Assembly (NCBI GenBank): GCA_965247015.1
Contig: CBDFGG010000004.1
Span: 992,001 to 1,056,000, forward strand
DNA length: 64,000 nucleotides
Reading direction: 5' to 3'
Source: JAIXWP01 sp965247015
GTDB taxonomy: Bacteria > Bacteroidota > Bacteroidia > Flavobacteriales_D > Sanyastnellaceae
The notes under the pieces are model-generated. The model worked only from the letters and a program-made list of their open reading frames with translations, was not told where the DNA came from and did not search any database. Shown in pieces: positions 43,951 to 52,730 of this stretch. Position numbers and translations under genes: made by a program. The stretch's first letter is position 1. Each line of letters begins with the position of its first letter.

Positions 43951-44592
43951 TTACTCTTCATCATTGAGGATGAATCCTACGGAGCGCCAAATTTCGGCTA
44001 TTTCCGAGAGATGCACCTCGTATGGGCTATAAACAGCGTTGTCGCTAACTAGTTTTAACGAATCTTCAATTCTGTAAACTCTCTTGAAAACAATCCCATC
44101 TCGCTCGGTGACCACAATATGTCGTTTGCCCTCTTTGAGGAGGCGCAGGTTTTCCACTTTTGTACAAATGATGTACGACCCATCTGGAATGGGCAACATG
44201 CTATCTCCTGAAATCTGAAATACACGCATATCGCTGGTCAATACAAGATCAGTAGTTGTTAGATCTACTGTAGGCAGCGTATCTATATAGCCGATATCGG
44301 AGAAACCGGTGGTGTAACCTGCGGCAGCCAAGACGGGCACTACAGGAATTTTGCTTTTGTCAAAAATGGCTGTTGTTTTCATTGATTTATTTAAGTCGCG
44401 ACCAATAAGGTCATCTACATCTATTTCAAAAAGCTTTGCCATTTCCATGAGCAAAGAGAGCTTGGGTTCTGCTCTTTCTTCTTCATACGCACCGATCACT
44501 GGACGCTTGATTCCCAGCGCCGTAGCGAGGTCGGCTTGCGTCATTTTTCGTTGCTTGCGTAAAAATTTTAAGTTATTTGATAGGTTTCCCAT
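43951..44592 (-). CDS. XRE-family repressor with S24 (LexA-like) autocleavage domain
   Basis: 213 residues. N-terminal HTH_XRE (about 2-60; LRKQRKMTQADLATALGIKRPVIGAYEEERAEPKL), then a LexA/S24 domain. A potential cleavage site lies in LAAAGYTTG; the catalytic Ser is in QISGDSMLP and the Lys in GIVFKRVYR, so self-cleavage is plausible. In Bacteroidota, which often lack classical LexA, such regulators can control error-prone polymerase genes; an SRAP/DnaE2-like pair is 7.3 kb away, so a link is a hypothesis only. An exact -7 element (44598-44605) puts transcription start at or near the start codon, so the mRNA may be leaderless. Confidence 0.85.
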   Translation of the reverse strand: MGNLSNNLKFLRKQRKMTQADLATALGIKRPVIGAYEEERAEPKLSLLMEMAKLFEIDVDDLIGRDLNKSMKTTAIFDKSKIPVVPVLAAAGYTTGFSDIGYIDTLPTVDLTTTDLVLTSDMRVFQISGDSMLPIPDGSYIICTKVENLRLLKEGKRHIVVTERDGIVFKRVYRIEDSLKLVSDNAVYSPYEVHLSEIAEIWRSVGFILNDEE

Positions 44593-44597
44593 GAGTA

Positions 44598-44605
44598 CAA
44601 ATCTA
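44598..44605 (-). promoter_or_regulatory. -7 promoter element of XRE/S24 gene
   Basis: CAAATCTA (minus-strand TAGATTTG), an exact TAnnTTTG match that excludes the longer start at 44613. Confidence 0.45.
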
Positions 44606-44618
44606 AATTGCATCCGCT

Positions 44619-45362
44619 ATGTCAAAGAAACACCTTATTTTCCTTCATGGATTCCTTGAGAATGCAAATATGTGGAATCCCATATTAAACCGCATCTCTA
44701 AATCCAACTATGAGCTGCATTTCCCGGAGATTCCAGGTCATGGAAAAAATTTGACTCGCGTTGAGCCGCGCATGGAATCCTATGTGCAGAATATCATTGA
44801 GCAGGTAAACCTTCCGGCTGGTGATTCTTACTTTTTTGTAGGTCATTCTATGGGTGGTTATATCGGTGCGCATTTTTGCACCACTTTGAAAGAAAAATGT
44901 CTCGGCTTGTGTTTGTTTCATTCCAAGGCCGGCGCTGATGATGCCGAGAAGATTGCGGCTCGTGATCGTGCCATTGAAGCTGCTAGAGAGAATAAAGCAC
45001 TGTACATCCGCACAATGATCAACGGGTTGTTCCCTGATACCACAAGAGAAAATTTCAGAGAAAAAATTGAAGAGCAAATTATCTATGCTCAAAGTTTGGA
45101 GACAGAAGCAATCACTGATTCGCTTACGGTAATGCGAGATCGCTCTAGCACGTTAGAAGCGATGGTCAACCGTAATTTTCCTCTGTACTATTTTCTAGGT
45201 TCTGAAGACAAATCCATTCCGCTCGATGTAGCCATGAAAGAAGTTGAGATGCTTCCCGGCAGCGCTCCACAAATCGTTCAAGGCATTGGTCACATGGGCC
45301 ACATCGAACACCCTGTATCAGCGGGCGACTTTATACAACGAATACTTCGCGCAAGCGAATAA
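44619..45362 (+). CDS. Alpha/beta hydrolase
   Basis: 247 residues. Alpha/beta-hydrolase fold: oxyanion region FLHGFLENANMWNPI, nucleophile elbow GHSMGGYIG (Ser near 77), acid in LGSEDKSIP, His in GHMGHIEHP. Length and motifs fit esterases or lactonase-like enzymes, but the substrate is not predictable. It is divergent from the XRE/S24 regulator with only 26 bp between the start codons, so the two may share regulation. Confidence 0.85.
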   Translation: MSKKHLIFLHGFLENANMWNPILNRISKSNYELHFPEIPGHGKNLTRVEPRMESYVQNIIEQVNLPAGDSYFFVGHSMGGYIGAHFCTTLKEKCLGLCLFHSKAGADDAEKIAARDRAIEAARENKALYIRTMINGLFPDTTRENFREKIEEQIIYAQSLETEAITDSLTVMRDRSSTLEAMVNRNFPLYYFLGSEDKSIPLDVAMKEVEMLPGSAPQIVQGIGHMGHIEHPVSAGDFIQRILRASE

Positions 45363-45425
45363 AACGGCGCAGCTTCGCTGGGTTTTTATATAGACACCCT
45401 GCAGCTCGGCTGTGCGCGGGTTCGC
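45363..45425. repeat. Small REP-like hairpin stretch after hydrolase gene
   Basis: Contains CAGC-TTC-GCTG and GCAGCTCGGCTGTGCGC (45401-45417); the latter is nearly the same as GCAGCTTGGCTGTGCGC at 51821-51837 in the intergenic region after the efflux operon. Confidence 0.5.
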
Positions 45426-45529
45426 TTTGTTAATGATATATTAAAGTCAAAAGGGGGATGTGTAAGGGCGAATACATTCGTATTGTTATTCGGCTACATT
45501 TCGTTGAATACTACAAACCAAGTCTTCTT

Positions 45530-45916
45530 ATGCGCTTTTTGCTCATAGCTCTATACGCTCTCTTTTTAAGTCCGCAAGTGGTTACTGCCACTGGTGTGGA
45601 AGCGCAGAAGATTATTCCAACAGGTTCGGTAAAGGTCTATGACACGGATATCAATGCTGAAAAATGGGCTGCTTGCTTTGGAGTTGAACTTTTCTTTTCA
45701 CTTGAAAATCTTAAAGCTGAAAGTGATGAGGAAAACTCGATTTTTGAAAATGAGGATACCGAAGAGGATGATGATCATTCCGTTTCGAATAACAAATCAA
45801 GAGTCTATTCAAGCCAACAATTCTGCAATTCTTGCTATTTAAAAAGTTGTTGTGCTCTTGGTTTTAAGATCCCCTTGTTTATTCTTTACAAGTCGTGGAA
45901 GTTTGATTCTATCTAG
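45530..45916 (+). CDS. Small exported protein of unknown function
   Basis: 128 residues from the ATG at 45530, which begins a good signal peptide (MRFLLIALYALFLSPQVVTA). A longer frame (ATG at 45458) adds 24 residues that break the signal peptide, so I reject it. The mature part has an acidic, low-complexity middle (ESDEENSIFENEDTEEDDDH) and a Cys-rich end with CNSCYLKSCC. It lies before the RND efflux operon and may be the first gene of that unit. Not recognised as any family. Confidence 0.5.
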   Translation: MRFLLIALYALFLSPQVVTATGVEAQKIIPTGSVKVYDTDINAEKWAACFGVELFFSLENLKAESDEENSIFENEDTEEDDDHSVSNNKSRVYSSQQFCNSCYLKSCCALGFKIPLFILYKSWKFDSI

Positions 45917-45927
45917 GATTTTGTCTT

Positions 45928-45954
45928 GCATCAAAATTCTTTGATGCCGTTTTT
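45928..45954 (+). terminator. Weak terminator upstream of efflux operon
   Basis: GCATCAAA, loop ATTC, TTTGATGC, followed by CGTTTTT. A second small hairpin (ATGCCT-TGCTAG-AGGCAT, 45955-45972) lies next to it. These could partially separate the small exported gene from the operon. Confidence 0.5.
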
Positions 45955-46002
45955 ATGCCTTGCTAGAGGCATTCATCAAATTCATAATTAAGATAAAATC
46001 AA

Positions 46003-47088
46003 ATGAAAAGCATTTCATTGCTATTCATCGTTGCTGCTATTTCTTTTGCGAGTTGCAATCATGAATCACAAAAACAAGAAGAACAAGGGAAGTTTACAGT
46101 TACTCTTCCTCTTTCATCAGATACGGTAGTGTATCAAGAATATGTAGGTCAGGTAAGATCTATTCAACACATAGAACTTCGCACTTTTGACGAAGGATAT
46201 TTACAGAATGTATTTGTGGACGAAGGACAGGCCGTAAAAAAGGGTCAACTACTTTTCCAACTCACTACATCAATCTACAACGCTGAAATGCTCACTGCAA
46301 AGGCAGAAGCAGATTTTGCAGAAATTGAATATAAAAATACTCAGACACTTACTGATAACAAAGTTGTATCGAAAAATGAGCTTGCGCTCTCCAAAGCCAA
46401 GCTAGACAAGGCTAAGGCTGCGCTCGCACTTGCAGAAGCTAAACTAAAATTCACCGAAATTAGAGCTCCCTTTGATGGTATCGTTGGAAGATTCTACAAC
46501 GTTCGATTAGGTAGTTTTGTTGAAGAAGGAGAATTGCTAACTACTCTATCCGATAACAGCAAATTGTGGGTCTACTTCAACGTTCCCGAGGCAGTGTACT
46601 TAGACATTATGACCAAATCTGAGTCACCCAAAGCTTTTCCTAATGTGAAACTCAAAATGGCAAATGATCAGTTCTATGCTCTAGAGGGAAATGTTGAAAC
46701 ACTCGAAGCCGACTTCAATAATGAGACAGGAAACATCGCATTCAGAGCGACTTTCCCGAACCTCAACTCACTACTGCGACATGGTCAAACGGGGAAAATT
46801 TACATGCCCATTCCTTTGAAAAATGCGTTGCTCATTCCTCAAAAAGCAGTCTATGAAGTGCTCGATAAAAAATATGTTTATGTCGTATCACATGGAAAAC
46901 TTGAAGCGCGACAAATCGAAATTTCAAATACGCTCGAACATATTTACGCAGTTTCAAGTGGCATTTCTGCACAAGACACTTTGCTAGTAGATGGTTTAAG
47001 AAAAGTCCACAATGGACAAGAGATTCAGACAATGTTCAAGAATCAGGAGAGTATCATCGAAGAACTTCACGCCATTCACGCGGAATAA
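46003..47088 (+). CDS. RND efflux periplasmic adaptor (lipoprotein)
   Basis: 361 residues. Lipoprotein signal with the lipobox ISFASCNH, so membrane-anchored. HlyD/AcrA fold: lipoyl half-motifs (VRSIQHIELRTFDEGYLQNVFVDEGQAVKKGQLLF and LKFTEIRAPFDGIVGRF), an alpha-hairpin near 95-145, and a beta-barrel/membrane-proximal region to the end. It links the inner-membrane pump to the outer-membrane channel. Followed by the permease 25 bp downstream, in the order adaptor-pump-channel. Confidence 0.93.
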   Translation: MKSISLLFIVAAISFASCNHESQKQEEQGKFTVTLPLSSDTVVYQEYVGQVRSIQHIELRTFDEGYLQNVFVDEGQAVKKGQLLFQLTTSIYNAEMLTAKAEADFAEIEYKNTQTLTDNKVVSKNELALSKAKLDKAKAALALAEAKLKFTEIRAPFDGIVGRFYNVRLGSFVEEGELLTTLSDNSKLWVYFNVPEAVYLDIMTKSESPKAFPNVKLKMANDQFYALEGNVETLEADFNNETGNIAFRATFPNLNSLLRHGQTGKIYMPIPLKNALLIPQKAVYEVLDKKYVYVVSHGKLEARQIEISNTLEHIYAVSSGISAQDTLLVDGLRKVHNGQEIQTMFKNQESIIEELHAIHAE

Positions 47089-47113
47089 GTAAGAACCATA
47101 AAATTAATTTATC

Positions 47114-50100
47114 ATGTTTAGTAAATTCATTAAACGTCCGGTCCTTGCTATATCCATATCTCTCGCAATCATCTTTTTGGGATTGCTTGCTGTGAATACA
47201 AGACCGATTTCTCAATTTCCGAGCATTGCTCCACCACGGGTTAATATTTTCATCGCCTATCCTGGTGCAAGCGCACAAGTTCTTGTTGAATCAACTTTGA
47301 TTCCTCTCGAGCGTGCTATCAATGGCGTACAAGGAATGCAGTACATCACCTCCGATGCTACCAGTGCTGGTGAGGCCACGGTTCAAATCATATTTGAACC
47401 TGGAACGGATCCAAATGCTGCAGTCGTCAACGTTAAAACACGTGTTGATGCCATCATGAATAATCTCCCTCCTCTCGTTCAAAGAGAAGGTATCATCATC
47501 ACTCCCATTCAACCAAGCATGTTGATGTATGTCAATTTGTATAGCACCGACAAGAATGCAGATGAAAAGTTTCTTTACAACTATGCCAATGTAAATGTCA
47601 TTCCAAATCTTCAGCGGATCAGCGGAATGGGCCGCGCGCAAATCCTTGGTAGCCGCACATTTGCTATGCGTATATGGTTGAAGCCAGATCGCATGCAAGC
47701 CTACAATATCTCTGCTGAAGATGTGATGAAGGCAATGGAAGAGCAGAGTATTATTGGAAGACCTGGAAGACTTGGCCAAGCATCAGGAAAAGTTACACAA
47801 TCACTCGAATTCACTTTGTCGTATAAAGGTCGTTTCAACAAACCTGAAGAATATGAAAACATCATCATTAAAGCCAATGCAGATGGTGAAATTTTAAAGC
47901 TCAAGGATGTCGCAACTGTTGAACTTGGAAGCGAATTCTTCGACATCTATTCTAATAAAGATGGCTATCCATCAGCATCGATTGTTTTGAAACAAAACTT
48001 CGGAACAAACGCAAGCAAAGTAATTGCTGAGACCAAAGCAAAACTAGAAGAGCTAAAGAAAGATTTCCCTCCAGGAATGGACTATGAAATCAATTATGAT
48101 GTCTCCAAGTTTGTAAATGCCTCCATTGATAAAGTCGTACATACACTCGTGGAAGCATTTATACTCGTTGCTCTTGTAGTCTTTATCTTCCTAGGTGATT
48201 GGAGATCTACACTCATTCCGATCATCGCTGTGCCGGTTTCCTTGATTGGTGCATTTATGTTTATGCAGCTATTCGATTTGACCATCAACCTAATCACACT
48301 ATTCGCCTTGGTGCTTGCCATTGGTATCGTTGTCGATGATGCTATTGTAGTTGTTGAAGCGGTGCATGCGAAAATGGCCGAAGAACATCTCAGTCCATAC
48401 GCTGCCGTAAAAAAAGTGCTCAGTGAAATCAGCGGTGCAGTTATCGCTATCACACTTGTGATGACAGCTGTGTTTGTTCCTATTGCATTTATGACCGGCC
48501 CAGTAGGTGTCTTCTATCGTCAGTTTTCCATCACGATGGCGAGTGCAATTGTACTTTCTGGTGTAATTGCTCTCACACTAACACCTGTGCTTTGTGCAAT
48601 GATTTTGAAAGATGCGCATGGAGTGCCAAGGAAGAAAACCCCGGTCAACCGCTTCATTGATTGGTTCAATAACCGCTTTGATAAACTTACTGGACGCTAT
48701 ACGCGCCTTCTCGAACGTATTGTCAATAGAAGAGCACTCACCTTCATCATTCTTGGTTGTTTTGGTTTCGGAATATTTGCTGTTAGTGAAACCCTGCCTG
48801 CTGGATTCATCCCCAATGAAGACCAAGGGCAGATTTATGCTATCGTACAGACTCCTCCCGGAAGTACGTTAGAAAGAACAAAAGAGGTTTCAGAACAACT
48901 CCAAGAAATTGCTGAGGAGATCCCTGATATTGCTTCAGTCACCTCCCTTGCCGGATACGAAATTCTAACAGAAGGTAGAGGCTCGAATGCTGGAACCTGT
49001 TTGATTAATCTCAAAGATTGGGAAGAGCGTCATCACTCCGTGAAAGAAGTCATAGAAGAACTCGAAGAAGAAACAAAATCACTTGGTGCTGTTATAGAAT
49101 TTTTCGAACCTCCTGCAGTGCCCGGCTATGGCTCATCTGATGGATTTTCGTTGCGCCTCTTAGATAAAAATAATACTGTAGACTATCAAGACTTTGATAA
49201 GGTCAACACCGAGTTTATGAATGCGTTGAGACAGCGCAAAGAACTAGCTGGTTTATTCACTTTTTATGCTGCAAATTATCCGCAGTATGAAATCCAAATT
49301 GACAATGAGAAAGCCATGCAAAAAGGAGTATCCATTTCTGATGCAATGGAGAATCTCAACATACTCATTGGAAGTACCTATGAGCAAGGCTTTACCAGAT
49401 TCAATACCTTCTTCAAAGTTTATACCCAAGCGAGCCCTGAGTATAGAAAACTACCCAGTGATATCTTGAATCTTTTTGTAAAAAACGAAGCAGGAGAAAT
49501 GGTGCCTTATTCATCATTTGTGACGCTTGTAAAAACGCAAGGACCGAATGAAATTACACGCTATAATCTTTACACATCATCGGCTATACGAGGGGTTCCA
49601 GCTCCGGGGTATACCACAGGTGACGCCATTGATGCAATACGAGAAGTAGCTGCACAACAACTCCCCAACGGATATGATGTAGCTTGGGAAGGTTTGTCTT
49701 ATGACGAAGCCAGCAGAGGAAATGAAGCTCTTTATATTTTCATTATTGTACTGCTCTTCGTTTATCTGGTGCTCGCTTCTCAATATGAAAGTTTTATCAT
49801 TCCACTTGCTATCATCACTTCATTACCGATTGGAGTTTTTGGTTCATTCTTACTGCTAAAAATTCTTGGTCTATCGAATGACGTATATGCACAGATTGGA
49901 CTGATCATGCTGATAGGATTGCTCGGAAAAAATGCTGTTTTGATTGTAGAGTTTGCTGTTCAAAAAAGAGAACAAGGGATGAGTATCTATGATGCCGCCA
50001 TTGAAGGAGCTAAAGTCAGATTTAGACCTATCCTCATGACATCTTTTGCATTCATCGCAGGGCTGATTCCGCTTGTTAGAGCCACTGGTGCCGGTGCAAT

Positions 50101-50314
50101 AGGCAATAGAACGATCGGAGCCTCGGCGTTGGGTGGAATGCTTCTCGGTACCATCTTCGGAGTCGTAATCGTTCCCGGTCTCTATTACATTTTTGCCAAA
50201 ATCTCTGACGGACGTAAACTCATCAAAGGTGAAGAACAAAATCCATTGACAGAAGACTTTGTCGATAATAAACTCCCTTCTCATTCAATAAATCCTGAAA
50301 ACGATGAGCACTAA
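47114..50314 (+). CDS. RND multidrug efflux permease (HAE1/AcrB type)
   Basis: 1066 residues with the 12-TM RND layout and two large periplasmic loops. N-terminus FSKFIKRPVLAISISLAIIFLG. The proton-relay Asp pair is in GIVVDDAIVVVEAV (TM4), the HAE1 signature is around FIPNEDQGQIYAIVQTPPGSTLERT, and the second half repeats the fold. A typical drug/small-hydrophobe proton antiporter; substrates cannot be read from sequence. The stop overlaps the start of the channel gene by 11 bp. Confidence 0.95.
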   Translation: MFSKFIKRPVLAISISLAIIFLGLLAVNTRPISQFPSIAPPRVNIFIAYPGASAQVLVESTLIPLERAINGVQGMQYITSDATSAGEATVQIIFEPGTDPNAAVVNVKTRVDAIMNNLPPLVQREGIIITPIQPSMLMYVNLYSTDKNADEKFLYNYANVNVIPNLQRISGMGRAQILGSRTFAMRIWLKPDRMQAYNISAEDVMKAMEEQSIIGRPGRLGQASGKVTQSLEFTLSYKGRFNKPEEYENIIIKANADGEILKLKDVATVELGSEFFDIYSNKDGYPSASIVLKQNFGTNASKVIAETKAKLEELKKDFPPGMDYEINYDVSKFVNASIDKVVHTLVEAFILVALVVFIFLGDWRSTLIPIIAVPVSLIGAFMFMQLFDLTINLITLFALVLAIGIVVDDAIVVVEAVHAKMAEEHLSPYAAVKKVLSEISGAVIAITLVMTAVFVPIAFMTGPVGVFYRQFSITMASAIVLSGVIALTLTPVLCAMILKDAHGVPRKKTPVNRFIDWFNNRFDKLTGRYTRLLERIVNRRALTFIILGCFGFGIFAVSETLPAGFIPNEDQGQIYAIVQTPPGSTLERTKEVSEQLQEIAEEIPDIASVTSLAGYEILTEGRGSNAGTCLINLKDWEERHHSVKEVIEELEEETKSLGAVIEFFEPPAVPGYGSSDGFSLRLLDKNNTVDYQDFDKVNTEFMNALRQRKELAGLFTFYAANYPQYEIQIDNEKAMQKGVSISDAMENLNILIGSTYEQGFTRFNTFFKVYTQASPEYRKLPSDILNLFVKNEAGEMVPYSSFVTLVKTQGPNEITRYNLYTSSAIRGVPAPGYTTGDAIDAIREVAAQQLPNGYDVAWEGLSYDEASRGNEALYIFIIVLLFVYLVLASQYESFIIPLAIITSLPIGVFGSFLLLKILGLSNDVYAQIGLIMLIGLLGKNAVLIVEFAVQKREQGMSIYDAAIEGAKVRFRPILMTSFAFIAGLIPLVRATGAGAIGNRTIGASALGGMLLGTIFGVVIVPGLYYIFAKISDGRKLIKGEEQNPLTEDFVDNKLPSHSINPENDEH

Positions 50315-51746
50315 CAATAAATACATCATACAGTCCTTCTCTTGTTTTTTTCTTACACTTTTGATTGTAGGATGTAATCTTCCTGCTGCCACTGTGCGTG
50401 CTGAAAAGCGAGCTACCCCAGATTCATATAACGCCATTTCAACCGACACATCTAACATTGCAAGCATTGATTGGCAAGCCTTCTTCGATGACAGAAATCT
50501 CGCCTCGTTGATTGATACAGCGCTGAAGAATAATCAAGAACTGAATATCGTCATTCAAGAAATTAATATTCGTAAGAATGAGATTCAAGCTAGGAAAGGA
50601 GAATATCTTCCATCAATTAATCTCGGCACGGGTGGTGGAGCAGACAAAGTTGGTCAATTCACCAGAAATGGTGCGGTAGAAGAAAACTTAAATATCCGTG
50701 AAAACACGCCTTTCCCCGACCCCTTAGGTGATCTACAACTTGGACTAAATGCTAGTTGGGAAATAGATATTTGGAAAAAGCTTCGCAACGCCAAAGGTGC
50801 AGCAGAGCAGCGTTACCTATCAACCGTTGAAGGAAAAAACTTCTTGGTAACACAACTTGTAGCCGAAATCGCAACCTCATACTACGAGCTTCTGGCATTG
50901 GATAACGCGTTGAGCATCGTTCAACAAAATATAGATATTCAAACCAATGCACTTGAAATGATCAAAATTCAAAAGGAATCCACTCGTGTGTCACAACTAG
51001 CTGTTAGTCGATTCGAAGCGCAGCTGCTGCATACCAAAAATTTACAATATGAATTAAAGCAAGAGATTACAGAAAAAGAAAACTATCTCAATTTCTTAGC
51101 AGGACGGTTTCCCCAACCGATTTCCAGAACTCCTTCGGCATTAATGGAAACCGCGGTAACGAAATACGCTAGCGGCATTCCTTCACAATTGTTACAAAAC
51201 CGAACGGACATTCGGTCGGCTGAAAACGAACTTCAAGCATCAAAGCTTGATGTTAAATCGGCTAAGGCTGCCTTCTATCCCTCCCTTGACATTGCTGCGG
51301 GAGTGGGGTACAACGCTTTCAATCCTGCTTATCTTTTGAATCCATCTTCAATTGCCTACAATATTGTTGGAGACATCGCCGCACCGCTGGTCAATAGAAA
51401 TGCATTGAAAGCTAATTTCAACAATGCAAATGCACGACAAATGCAGGCCGTCTATACCTATGAGCAAACAGTACTTCAAGCCTATATCGATGTAGTCAAT
51501 GAACTTGCACGCATTGAAAATTACAGCAATAGCTATGATACCAAGAATCAGGAGGTTGAAAAACTTCAGGAGTCTGTGACCATTGCCACCAGTCTTTTCA
51601 ACTCTGCCCGTGCCGAATACACAGAAGTGCTTTTCACTCAACGCGACGCTCTAGACGCAAAACTAGAGCTGATAGAAGTCAAGAAGAATCTTGTGTTGGG
51701 AAAAATACTGCTGTACAAAGCGCTTGGTGGAGGATGGGGCCGATGA
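50304..51746 (+). CDS. Outer-membrane efflux channel (NodT/TolC family lipoprotein)
   Basis: 480 residues. Lipobox in LLIVGCNLPA; two OEP repeats follow (about 60-250 and 265-470) with the long helices expected. The conserved QNRTDIRSAENELQAS motif is near residue 298 and includes a variant of the dispersed palindrome. Completes a tripartite efflux pump with the preceding two genes. Its TGA stop is the first three bases of a heptamer array, and the C-terminus (ALGGGWGR) is normal for the family, so the array starts exactly at the stop. Confidence 0.92.
   Translation: MSTNNKYIIQSFSCFFLTLLIVGCNLPAATVRAEKRATPDSYNAISTDTSNIASIDWQAFFDDRNLASLIDTALKNNQELNIVIQEINIRKNEIQARKGEYLPSINLGTGGGADKVGQFTRNGAVEENLNIRENTPFPDPLGDLQLGLNASWEIDIWKKLRNAKGAAEQRYLSTVEGKNFLVTQLVAEIATSYYELLALDNALSIVQQNIDIQTNALEMIKIQKESTRVSQLAVSRFEAQLLHTKNLQYELKQEITEKENYLNFLAGRFPQPISRTPSALMETAVTKYASGIPSQLLQNRTDIRSAENELQASKLDVKSAKAAFYPSLDIAAGVGYNAFNPAYLLNPSSIAYNIVGDIAAPLVNRNALKANFNNANARQMQAVYTYEQTVLQAYIDVVNELARIENYSNSYDTKNQEVEKLQESVTIATSLFNSARAEYTEVLFTQRDALDAKLELIEVKKNLVLGKILLYKALGGGWGR
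51199..51216. repeat. Intragenic palindrome ACCGAACGGACATTCGGT (weak member)
   Basis: Exact at the outer 12 bases, one mismatch between arms. It encodes the family-conserved NRTDIRSA, so protein constraint may explain it. Confidence 0.45.
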
Positions 51747-51799
51747 CAAGAGACAAATGACAAGAGACAAGAGACAAGGGACAAGAGACAAGAGACAAA
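51744..51799 (+). repeat. Heptanucleotide array providing the stop codon
   Basis: Eight units TGACAAG, AGACAAA, TGACAAG, AGACAAG, AGACAAG, GGACAAG, AGACAAG, AGACAAA; the first TGA is the stop of the channel gene. Confidence 0.88.
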
Positions 51800-51807
51800 T
51801 GATATTG

Positions 51808-51837
51808 GCACAGCCACGCTGCAGCTTGGCTGTGCGC
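51808..51837. repeat. REP-like hairpin after heptamer array
   Basis: GCACAGCCA, a 10-base loop, then TGGCTGTGC: perfect 9-bp stem at 51808-51835. It overlaps GCAGCTTGGCTGTGCGC (51821-51837), shared with the stretch at 45401. Confidence 0.6.
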
Positions 51838-51924
51838 ATATTTGCGATGGAGAAAACTTTTTAACAGGATTTAAACTTGTTAACTAGTGAGGGGTGTTTG
51901 GGTGGCAGTAATTAAATTAGCAGT

Positions 51925-52725
51925 ATGTGCGGTAGATATGCCATCGTTACAAAAATTAAGGAAATTGAGAAGAAGTTTGGAGTGACTGCTGCTCCTACTT
52001 TTTCTTTCGTTCCAAATACCAATGTTAGTGCAGGAGAATATGCGCCTGTCATTACTAGTGACGCGCCCCAGACGCTTCAAACATTGCGCTTTGGCCTGAC
52101 TCCCCATTGGGCACAGAAATCGATGCTCTTCATCAATGCTCGTTCGGAAGGGGATCACAATAAAGATGACCTTTACAACTACCAAGGGGCCCGAGGTATT
52201 TTGGAAAAACCATCCTTTCGTAAACCGATTCGCTCACAGCGCTGTATCGTGCTCGCAGATTGTTTTATCGAAGGACCAAAAGACATTGGGCTGAACAAAC
52301 CATTTTGCCTGTATTTACAAAACGGCCAACGCCCCTTTGCGATGGCAGGTATTTGGGATGAATGGATACATCCACAAACAAAGGAACACATCAAATCATT
52401 CTCAGTTGTTACCACTGCCGCGAATGATCTACTCCGACGCATCGGTCATCATCGCTCTCCATTGGTACTTGCTAATGAAGACATAAAAGATTGGCTTAGT
52501 CTTTCTACACCACTAGAAAGAATCGTTGAATTGATGCGCCCTCCGCAAGAAAATCTATTCAACGCTTATCCCATTTCACCAGCCATCAAAGATCCTCGCG
52601 CAAATGGAATGCAATTGTTACAACCCATCGGTGAACGCGTCTCTCCAGAATATCGTTATGAAGTGACGCAGGAACTTCAACTTTTTGGAATGGGTGAATC
52701 GCGCGCTAGACTGCGTAGAAAGTAA
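51925..52725 (+). CDS. SOS response-associated peptidase / abasic-site protein (SRAP, YedK/HMCES family)
   Basis: 266 residues. Starts MCGRYA, with Cys2 the residue that crosslinks to abasic DNA after Met removal. Other family residues: NARSEG, ADCFIEG (Glu kept though the usual W is lost), and IGHHRSPLVL with the catalytic His. The family forms DNA-protein crosslinks at abasic sites in single-stranded DNA. The next gene, 5 bp downstream, is a DnaE2-like polymerase, which fits lesion handling. No ImuA or ImuB is in the window. Confidence 0.9.
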   Translation: MCGRYAIVTKIKEIEKKFGVTAAPTFSFVPNTNVSAGEYAPVITSDAPQTLQTLRFGLTPHWAQKSMLFINARSEGDHNKDDLYNYQGARGILEKPSFRKPIRSQRCIVLADCFIEGPKDIGLNKPFCLYLQNGQRPFAMAGIWDEWIHPQTKEHIKSFSVVTTAANDLLRRIGHHRSPLVLANEDIKDWLSLSTPLERIVELMRPPQENLFNAYPISPAIKDPRANGMQLLQPIGERVSPEYRYEVTQELQLFGMGESRARLRRK

Positions 52726-52730
52726 GCGCC

